Shown here piece after piece: positions 58,176 through 64,000 of a stretch of 64,000 nt of DNA. Within the stretch, counting starts at the first letter, position 1, and each line of letters opens with the position of its first letter. A program made the translations under genes and the position numbers. Below the pieces are notes generated by a model, which was not told the DNA's origin, made no database searches, and saw only the letters and a list, made by a program, of their open reading frames with translations. Source of the stretch: Massiliimalia sp050943535 (GTDB lineage Bacteria; Bacillota; Clostridia; Oscillospirales; Ruminococcaceae); NCBI GenBank assembly GCA_050943535.1, contig JBMNPJ010000002.1, positions 186,001 to 250,000 on the forward strand. The letters run 5' to 3'.

Positions 58176-59681
58176 ATGAGTTTTAAAGTAGCATTTATCG
58201 GAGCGGGCAGCATTGGTTTTACACGGCGTTTGCTGGCAGACCTTTTGACTGTTCCGGAATTCCACGATATTGAAGTGGCTTTTACCGATATCAATGAACA
58301 TAATCTGGAAATGGTTTATGAACTTTGCCAGAGAGATATTGAGGCCAATGGGCTTTCTATTAAAATCAGCAAAACTTTGGATCGCCGGGAAGCATTTAAA
58401 GATGCTAAATATGTTATTAACTCTGTGCGTATCGGAATGCTGGAAGCATTTGAAACCGATGTTAACATTCCGCTGAAATACGGTGTAGACCAGTGTGTTG
58501 GTGATACTTTGTGCGCAGGCGGAATTATGTACGGACAGAGAAGTGCCTATGCTGCATTGGAGTTCTGTAAGGATATTGAAGAAGTAGCAGCTCCGGGATG
58601 CATGATGCTCAACTATTCTAACCCAAACGCCATGGTTACCTGGATGTGTAATAAATACAGTAAAGTTCCTACCATTGGCCTGTGCCATGGGGTACAGGGC
58701 GGTCATGAACAGATTGCCAAAGCTTTGGGTTACAAAAAAGAAGAAGTGGACATTATCTGTGCTGGAATTAACCATATGACCTGGTACATCAGCGTAAAAC
58801 ACAACGGGGAAGACCTGACCGGAAAAATTTTGGAAGCGTATGAAAACGATCCGGAACTGAGCCGCACAGAAAAAGTTCGTATCGATATGCTGCGCCGGTT
58901 TGGATATTATTCTACTGAATCCAACGGTCATCTGTCTGAATATATTCCGTGGTACCGGAAAAATGCAGAAGAACTGTTAAATTGGATTGATCTGGAAAAC
59001 TGGCACAGCGGCGAAACTGGCGGCTATCTGCGGGTTTGCACCGAAGGACGCAACTGGTTTGAAACCGATTTTCCAAACTGGATGAAAGAACCTCCGAAAC
59101 AGTTTATTCCGGAAGAACGCAGCCGGGAACATGGTTCTTATATTATTGAATCTTTGGAAACCGGACGGATTTATCGGGGACACTTTAATGTAGTAAACCA
59201 CGGGGCAATCTCCAATCTGCCGGATGACTGTATTGTAGAAGTTCCGGGCTATGTAGATGCAAACGGAATCAACATTCCACGGGTAGGGGATCTTCCTCTG
59301 GGACCAGCTGCCTGCTGTATGACCAACATTAATGTACAGCGTCTGGCAGTAGAAGCCGCTTATCACGGCGATGCGATGCTCTTAAAACAGGCCATGATGC
59401 TGGATCCATTGACCGGTGCAGTTTGTACTCCTCCGCAGATTTGGCAGATGGCAGATGAAATGCTGATTGCAGGAGAAAAATGGCTGCCTCAGTATGCAGA
59501 CGAAATTGCTAAAGCAAAGACCCGTATGGAAGAAGGACGCAAGAATGGCACCCTGCTGCCAACCCGTGAAGGATACCAGGGCGCTGCTCGTCTTCACACC
59601 AAAACAGTAGAAGAAATGAAGTTAAACCGTGCTGACGCAACCAGAAATGCTGCAGAAGCAGACAAAGCGAAAAAAGACTAA
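58176..59681 (+). CDS. melA: GH4-family alpha-galactosidase (MelA-like)
   Basis: An NAD+- and Mn2+-dependent GH4 enzyme that cleaves by a redox-elimination mechanism. The 501 residues show the Rossmann motif IGAGSIGFT (8-16), metal-site Cys170-His171 in CHGVQGG and His200 in CAGINHM, and the MelA-like stretches STESNGHLSEYIPWY, VDANGIN and TNINVQRL, which favour alpha-galactosidase over maltosidase. Alpha-galacturonidase is a weaker alternative. It lies 110 nt after the GH140 gene, with AAAGGAAGGG before the ATG; probably the same operon. Confidence 0.88.
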   Translation: MSFKVAFIGAGSIGFTRRLLADLLTVPEFHDIEVAFTDINEHNLEMVYELCQRDIEANGLSIKISKTLDRREAFKDAKYVINSVRIGMLEAFETDVNIPLKYGVDQCVGDTLCAGGIMYGQRSAYAALEFCKDIEEVAAPGCMMLNYSNPNAMVTWMCNKYSKVPTIGLCHGVQGGHEQIAKALGYKKEEVDIICAGINHMTWYISVKHNGEDLTGKILEAYENDPELSRTEKVRIDMLRRFGYYSTESNGHLSEYIPWYRKNAEELLNWIDLENWHSGETGGYLRVCTEGRNWFETDFPNWMKEPPKQFIPEERSREHGSYIIESLETGRIYRGHFNVVNHGAISNLPDDCIVEVPGYVDANGINIPRVGDLPLGPAACCMTNINVQRLAVEAAYHGDAMLLKQAMMLDPLTGAVCTPPQIWQMADEMLIAGEKWLPQYADEIAKAKTRMEEGRKNGTLLPTREGYQGAARLHTKTVEEMKLNRADATRNAAEADKAKKD

Positions 59682-59713
59682 TTCTTTCGATAGCCTTCTC
59701 TATTATAAAAAAC

Positions 59714-59756
59714 AAGCCCCGATGCAGAGTGAAAATCTTCTGCATCGGGGCTTTTA
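59714..59756. terminator. Bidirectional terminator
   Basis: GCCCCGATGCAGA / TCTGCATCGGGGC (59716-59751), a 13-bp perfect stem with A- and T-rich flanks, between the convergent GH4 and isomerase-like genes. Confidence 0.92.
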
Positions 59757-59770
59757 TCTTAAGTAAAAAA

Positions 59771-60559
59771 TTAAAATGAAGTGTTTTCATGAATCCATGT
59801 GACAGAATCAGTTAAAGCCTGAGTGGTTTTGGTTTCCAGCACACACCGGGCACCGCACCGCTCTGCCAGACTCAACCGTTGGGTAAGGTCAATATCACCG
59901 GCTCCCAGGGGCAGATGACATTGGGTTATGTTAGCATCGTGAATGTGAAAGTGTTTTAAACTGGACTGATGTTCCAGCAAAAACGGTTCATCTCGGTTGT
60001 CTGTAGTGTAAGAGTGACCGATGTCCCATGTTAAAGCAAATACCGGACTTTGCAATAACTGACAGATTGCCTGTTTTTGAAAAGGAGCAAATCCTTCGGT
60101 GTTTTCAATGCAGATCCGGATGGGGGCGTTTCCGATTGCGTCAGTACATGCTTCACTGAGTTCAGTCAGCTGTTTTTCATATTCGCTCCAACATGCTTCC
60201 AGTAAATAAACTCGTTTCTCCGGCAGGGTTATATACACCCCTGGATTTAAGTGCATATTTAACGTAGGAATTTGAAGTGCTTTGGAAATTTCAATCACCT
60301 GGAGCAGCGTTTGCAGGTGTGCTTTTCTCACAGCAGGATTAAAGCTGAATAAATCCATATTTTCATCCAGATGAATGGTGTAATAAATGTTATGTTTGGA
60401 AGCCAGGGATTCCATTATTTGGATTTGGGAAAGTTTTTTTAGCTGAAACATGGGAAAGCTCATGTTGATTTCTACAAACTTTAACCCCAGATGATTGCAC
60501 AGAGCTGCATCTTTTTCTAAATTACAGTGTTCTACCAAAGTAGGCATACCAAAGTCCAT
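59771..60559 (-). CDS. Sugar phosphate isomerase/epimerase-like TIM barrel
   Basis: A 262-residue protein of the AP-endonuclease-2/xylose-isomerase-like superfamily. Metal-binding candidates follow the family order: His in YTIHLDEN, Glu in CIENTEG, Asp/His in WDIGHSYT and HFHIHD, and the terminal VLETKT. These enzymes epimerise or isomerise sugars, or act as metal-dependent hydrolases; substrate unknown. The ATG at 60559 is used with AAAGGCGG upstream (a TTG sits one codon earlier). Confidence 0.85.
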   Translation of the reverse strand: MDFGMPTLVEHCNLEKDAALCNHLGLKFVEINMSFPMFQLKKLSQIQIMESLASKHNIYYTIHLDENMDLFSFNPAVRKAHLQTLLQVIEISKALQIPTLNMHLNPGVYITLPEKRVYLLEACWSEYEKQLTELSEACTDAIGNAPIRICIENTEGFAPFQKQAICQLLQSPVFALTWDIGHSYTTDNRDEPFLLEHQSSLKHFHIHDANITQCHLPLGAGDIDLTQRLSLAERCGARCVLETKTTQALTDSVTWIHENTSF

Positions 60560-60595
60560 CAAGTTACCGCCTTTCCCATGAAATCTTATTAAAAA

Positions 60596-61078
60596 TCAGT
60601 GATTTTGATGCCATACATCCATACTGTCTTTTTCCGGCTGTTCAAACACAGATGTCAGTTTTTGCAGCAGTCCTTCATCCAAAGGATAATCCGATGTTTT
60701 TCCCTCTGCCACAGCCAGATTCCGAAGACGGATATTTCTTTGCCAATCTTCATCGGAAATGTCTACATAGTGCCATTGGCAATCAATATTGTGGGTTCTG
60801 TAATACTGGGTAATCTGCTCCCGCTCTTTTTCAGTCCAGAATCCCCATTCTAAAATTACATTACAGCCACAGGCAATCATTTCCAGAGATTTTGACAAAA
60901 GGTATTGTTTTACTTTTTCTAGGATGATTTCATGCTGGTCACCTAAATTGCCGTCAAAAATCCCAGTGGTAATTTCATCGCAGGAAAGTATTACGGCGTT
61001 TTCTGCTTTTTGCAGCTGTCTGGCATACCAGCTCTTTCCGGAACAAATTTTTCCGCAGATACAAATTACTTTTGCCAT
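60596..61078 (-). CDS. Small P-loop kinase-like protein
   Basis: A 160-residue protein with Walker A GKICSGKS (9-16), a CDEI switch-like acidic segment and an Arg-containing lid region (WQRNIRLRNLAV). It resembles the AAA_33/zeta-toxin-like or nucleotide/sugar kinase group. The ATG at 61078 has AAGGAG upstream. It lies 36 nt from the isomerase-like gene, so the two are likely co-transcribed and may act on the same metabolite. Confidence 0.8.
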   Translation of the reverse strand: MAKVICICGKICSGKSWYARQLQKAENAVILSCDEITTGIFDGNLGDQHEIILEKVKQYLLSKSLEMIACGCNVILEWGFWTEKEREQITQYYRTHNIDCQWHYVDISDEDWQRNIRLRNLAVAEGKTSDYPLDEGLLQKLTSVFEQPEKDSMDVWHQNH

Positions 61079-61106
61079 GTTTTTTGTCTCCTTATTATTT
61101 GGTTTC

Positions 61107-61135
61107 AGTTTAAATGAGAAAATAGAGTTTGTCAA
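61107..61135 (-). promoter_or_regulatory. Promoter of the P-loop kinase/isomerase pair
   Basis: On the minus strand TTGACA (complement of 61130-61135) and TAAACT (61107-61112) are 17 bp apart. Confidence 0.6.
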
Positions 61136-61283
61136 GCAGCATATTTTGAACGCAAAGGATAAAGCACTTCATTTAACCTCTCTGTGAATTTTCTAAAAAC
61201 CAGAATACAATTTTGTCAACAAAGGATATAGAATAGGCTATCAATACAGTTTATAATAAGACTAAAATCAGTAAAAAATATTT

Positions 61284-61817
61284 TTATTTGACAGTCAGAA
61301 TATGCTGATATTGTGATGCGATCCACAGAGCATTTTCCTTTATAGGTCTGGTGGTGTCTACAGAAAGAACTGGACAGGGAAGTTTTTTGGACCATAATTG
61401 GATTTCCTCTAAAGATCGGGAAGCGACAAAGTTTTTAAATTTTTGATGCTGCTCAAACAGATCACCTCCCGGATCAATTCGGTTTCCGTATTTTTTATAT
61501 TCTCGCTTTTCAATTCGCTCTAATCGAATCGGAAGAGGTGCATGTAAAAATACTGCATATCGATACATAGAGACAATTTCCATCCCAAAATTTCCTTTTA
61601 CAGCGGACAGGACAAAAGGACCGTATCGACTAATATCCTGAAGTAAAAGACGGATCATATCTTTTTGAGGGCGAGGCATTTGATATGGAATATCGCTTTC
61701 AAAAAAAGCGTAGCGTTCAATATCCAAATGCTGATATCCAAGGATATCTGCCAGTTGAGCACCTAAAGTGGTTTTGCCGCATCCGTTGGCACCAAATATC
61801 AGAATTCCGTCTGGCAT
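61284..61817 (-). CDS. Small P-loop ATPase/kinase-like protein
   Basis: A 177-residue protein with Walker A GANGCGKTT (9-17) near the start, a DIERYAFFESDIPY region like the substrate side of shikimate/gluconate-type kinases, and Arg-rich lid residues (RLERIEKREYKKYGNR). The family is not closely recognised; the closest look is an AAA or shikimate-kinase-like small-molecule kinase. AGGAGG precedes the ATG. It is separate from the other P-loop gene (206-nt gap with its own promoter). Confidence 0.8.
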   Translation of the reverse strand: MPDGILIFGANGCGKTTLGAQLADILGYQHLDIERYAFFESDIPYQMPRPQKDMIRLLLQDISRYGPFVLSAVKGNFGMEIVSMYRYAVFLHAPLPIRLERIEKREYKKYGNRIDPGGDLFEQHQKFKNFVASRSLEEIQLWSKKLPCPVLSVDTTRPIKENALWIASQYQHILTVK

Positions 61818-61886
61818 AGGGGATCCTCCTGTTTATGGAAACTGAATGTTGTACATTGTTTTTATGTCATGAAATATTTTAATTTC

Positions 61887-61915
61887 ATTATAGTTTTTGA
61901 CAGGGACTTTGTCTA
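61887..61915 (-). promoter_or_regulatory. Promoter of the small P-loop gene
   Basis: On the minus strand TAGACA (complement of 61910-61915) and TATAAT (61887-61892) at 17-bp spacing. Confidence 0.7.
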
Positions 61916-61995
61916 TAGAAAACGTGATTTCAACAAGACCATATGAAGGAGAATGACCCATAAGGATTTATTGGGTACCTATACTGTGTGTTGCT

Positions 61996-62024
61996 TTGAT
62001 ATTCTGTGTAAGAGTATTTATAAT
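61996..62024 (+). promoter_or_regulatory. Promoter of the URO-D-family gene
   Basis: TTGATA (61996-62001) and a perfect TATAAT (62019-62024) at 17-bp spacing, about 90 nt before the AAGGAAAGGGG site. The 303-bp gap 61818-62121 holds this, the divergent promoter at 61887-61915, and no other clear signal. Confidence 0.75.
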
Positions 62025-62121
62025 AGGCATGATTGTGATGCTGTGATATATTGCCATTTATTAGAATACGTAAATCGATAAAATTTTATTACAATTTTCG
62101 TAAGGAAAGGGGCTTTTTATC

Positions 62122-63174
62122 ATGTTTGTACCAGATTATAAAAATTTAGAGCGGGCTGCCCGCAATCTTCCTACCCAGCGGATTCCGCTATATGAGCACA
62201 ATATTTCTCCCACTTTTATGGAACGAATTGTAGGAGAAAAATTTGCAGATCTTCTGGCAGGTACTCCACAACAGAAACGCCGCTTTTTTGAGTATTATAA
62301 TGGTTTTCAAAAAGATATGGGATATGATGCTGTGACCTTTGAATGCTGCGTAACAGAGATTCTGCCCGGAGGCGGCGCTTTGGGAAAACACAAAAAAGGT
62401 GTGATTCAAACCCGAGAGGATTTTGAACGGTATCCTTGGGATAGCTTGTGCGAACGGTATTTTGAAACCTACGCAGAAGATTTTAAGGCACTGCGGGACA
62501 CCATGCCAGATGGAATGCTGGCAGTAGGCGGTGTGGGAAACGGCGTGTTTGAATGTGTCCAGGATTTGGTGGGGTTAGAAGACTTGTGCTACATGAAGGT
62601 GGATGATGAAGAGCTGTACCGGGATATGTTCCAAAAAGTGGGGGATGTGCTGGTTCAGATCTGGACACAGTTTTTGAAAGAATTCGGTGACTTATACTGT
62701 GTATGCCGCTTTGGGGATGATTTGGGATTCCGCAGTTCTACACTGCTCCACAAGGATGATGTAAAAGAGCTGATTATCCCTCAGTACCGGAGAATTACCG
62801 ATTTGGTTCACCAGCATGATAAACCGTTTTTACTCCATTCCTGCGGCTGTATTTTTCCGGTGATGGAAGAGCTGATTGAAACCGCTCAGATTGATGCGAA
62901 ACATTCCAATGAGGATGCCATTTGTCCTTATGACAGATGGATCGAGGATTACGGCAGCCGGATTGGGAATTTCGGGGGACTGGATACCGACGCCTTGTGC
63001 GATGTGAATGATTGTGATCTGGATGCCTATACCCGCAGAGTGTTTGAGGTATGTGCTGCCAAAGGACATGGCATTGCCATTGGAAGCGGAAACTCTATTC
63101 CCGATTATGTCAGTGAAAAACGATATCTGCAGGCAATTCGGATTTTGAGAGAACTGCGGGGAGAAAGTATATAA
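62122..63174 (+). CDS. URO-D-family protein, probable corrinoid-type methyltransferase
   Basis: A 350-residue member of the uroporphyrinogen decarboxylase fold family. The zinc-binding pattern HSCGCI (near residue 233) and DAKHSNEDA, with the C-terminal AIGSGNSIPDYVS, is the layout of methylcobamide:CoM-methyltransferase-like proteins rather than HemE, which has a conserved N-terminal RQAG motif missing here. Substrate unknown. AAGGAAAGGGG precedes the ATG. It lies 36 nt before the ferredoxin-type gene. Confidence 0.85.
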   Translation: MFVPDYKNLERAARNLPTQRIPLYEHNISPTFMERIVGEKFADLLAGTPQQKRRFFEYYNGFQKDMGYDAVTFECCVTEILPGGGALGKHKKGVIQTREDFERYPWDSLCERYFETYAEDFKALRDTMPDGMLAVGGVGNGVFECVQDLVGLEDLCYMKVDDEELYRDMFQKVGDVLVQIWTQFLKEFGDLYCVCRFGDDLGFRSSTLLHKDDVKELIIPQYRRITDLVHQHDKPFLLHSCGCIFPVMEELIETAQIDAKHSNEDAICPYDRWIEDYGSRIGNFGGLDTDALCDVNDCDLDAYTRRVFEVCAAKGHGIAIGSGNSIPDYVSEKRYLQAIRILRELRGESI

Positions 63175-63210
63175 GAGAGTATTGTTGAAACAAAATGGAG
63201 GGATCATTGT

Positions 63211-63903
63211 ATGGTAGATAAGAAAATAGTAAAAGAAATAATGTTTTCTTTGGGAGCAGATTTGTGTGGTATTGCCAGTATTGATCGATTTGCGGATGCT
63301 CCGAAAGGATACCATCCTTTGGATGTTTTGCCTACATGTAAATCGGTGATTTCTTTTGGGTGCAGACTTCCAGTAGGGACGCTGACCTCGCAATCTCATG
63401 TGATATACACAAGGGTAAGAAATTCACTTGTTCCTAAAGTTGATGGAATTGCTCTTGATTTTTGTATAGAAATGGAGAAACATCATATTGTCTGTGTTCC
63501 TGTTCCTGCTAATGAAAGCCAGTGGGACAAAAATACGGGTAGATGGCGTTCTGTTGTTTCTCAAAAGCATGCGGCACAGGCTGCTGGGCTGGGCACAATT
63601 GGGAGGCATTCTTTGCTGATTACTCCAGAATTTGGTAGCATGATTTGGTTAGGCGCAGTCTTATGTGAATATGAATTTGAACCCGATTCATTAAAAGAAC
63701 CTGTTTGCACTAATTGCGACTTGTGCGTGAATATTTGTCCAGTTAATGCGCTGGAAACGCCGGAATTAAAACAACAAATTTGTTATGAATATGCCTTTGG
63801 CAACAGTGAAGAAGAACAAATTTGGCGAATTGCCTGCCATAAATGCAGAGATGTTTGTCCATATAATTTAGGAAGTAAAAATTCAATTCTTAAGAAAGGT
63901 TGA
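63211..63903 (+). CDS. QueG-like 4Fe-4S protein
   Basis: A 230-residue iron-sulfur protein. Two cluster motifs are visible: CTNCDLCVNICP (near 168) and CHKCRDVCP (near 210). The N-terminal and middle part (SFGCRLPVG, AAGLGTIGRHSLLITPEFGSMIWLGAVL) is the corrinoid-binding-type region of the epoxyqueuosine-reductase family. It is shorter than QueG (about 310-380) and lacks the C-terminal HEAT-like region, so it is probably a relative with a different role, such as electron transfer to a corrinoid protein. GGAGGG precedes the ATG. Confidence 0.8.
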   Translation: MVDKKIVKEIMFSLGADLCGIASIDRFADAPKGYHPLDVLPTCKSVISFGCRLPVGTLTSQSHVIYTRVRNSLVPKVDGIALDFCIEMEKHHIVCVPVPANESQWDKNTGRWRSVVSQKHAAQAAGLGTIGRHSLLITPEFGSMIWLGAVLCEYEFEPDSLKEPVCTNCDLCVNICPVNALETPELKQQICYEYAFGNSEEEQIWRIACHKCRDVCPYNLGSKNSILKKG

Positions 63904-63930
63904 ATATCGTAAAGAAGAAAGGATTAAAAG

Positions 63931-64000
63931 ATGGATATTTCTTTTACAGTAAAGGATCAAAAATTTAATTACAGGGTTTGTGGGATGATCATTCGTGACG
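63931..64000 (+). CDS. Nudix-like protein, N-terminal fragment
   Basis: The first 23 residues of a gene running off the window, opening with AAAGGA before the ATG at 63931. KFNYRVCGMIIRD is typical of the start of Nudix hydrolases, but the Nudix box itself is beyond the edge. The gene is 27 nt after the 4Fe-4S gene and probably in its operon. Confidence 0.5.
   Translation, partial: MDISFTVKDQKFNYRVCGMIIRD

Noticed and set aside
61953..62081. A 42-codon frame (starting MTHKDLLG) between the small P-loop gene and the URO-D-family gene
   Set aside because: Its only ribosome-site match is one base from the ATG, and the strong TTGATA/TATAAT promoter of the next gene lies inside it.

Overview
The window reads as a chromosome segment of a spore-forming, low-to-mid GC Bacillota, most likely a gut member of the class Clostridia (Oscillospiraceae or a close relative). 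The support is a SpoIID homologue and a SpoVB-like flippase, a T-box leader, AGGAGG-type ribosome binding sites, a K+-dependent membrane pyrophosphatase, and a set of intracellular plant-glycan hydrolases. This placement is inferred from gene content; no 16S gene is present. I saw no rRNA, tRNA, CRISPR array, insertion sequence or prophage.

Layout. 1-5.3 kb: a two-gene LysO-type lysine exporter, homoserine dehydrogenase, SpoIID and citrate synthase. 5.4-10.9 kb: a lipoprotein, response regulator and sensor kinase, followed by DUF1385 and prmC. 11-14.9 kb: recA-recX-rimO-pgsA. 14.9-18.4 kb: a cysteine T-box leader, cysE, cysS and a PfkB-family sugar kinase. 18.4-23.4 kb: three tandem cyclophilin-type lipoproteins and a 745-residue protein of unknown function. 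23.5-26.7 kb: nadA and prfB, divergently transcribed, and a Tim44-like protein. 26.7-32.4 kb: a divergent SDR/TetR pair around a perfect palindrome, an RsmF-type methyltransferase, and an acetyltransferase-udp-deoB nucleoside/sugar operon. 32.4-40.4 kb: a possible attenuated or small-RNA leader, a large BspA-like surface protein, marR-MATE, a patatin-like lipase and a second MATE gene. 40.7-43.8 kb: hppA and a NimA-MazG-like fusion.

43.9-59.7 kb is a broken-up carbohydrate region. It holds alpha-galactosidases of three families (GH36, GH27, GH4), a GH3 beta-glycosidase and a GH140-type enzyme. None has a signal peptide and no sugar transporter lies nearby. A SpoVB-like flippase, a hydrolase/acyltransferase/DUF6320 operon and an AraC regulator are interleaved with them. 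The end of the window holds an isomerase-like TIM barrel, two small P-loop proteins, a URO-D-family methyltransferase-like protein, a QueG-like ferredoxin protein and the start of a Nudix gene.

The most unusual signal is a degenerate family of dispersed hairpin repeats at 2333-2605, 46184-46535 and 48941-49060, with a lone relative near 23510. About 60-nt imperfect palindromes alternate with short GC-rich hairpins, and several hairpins supply the stop codon of the neighbouring gene. Other points worth attention are an in-frame TGA that splits a DUF6320 protein, a catalytically degenerate member of the cyclophilin triplet, the NimA-MazG fusion, and a promoter/short-ORF/terminator unit upstream of the BspA-like gene.
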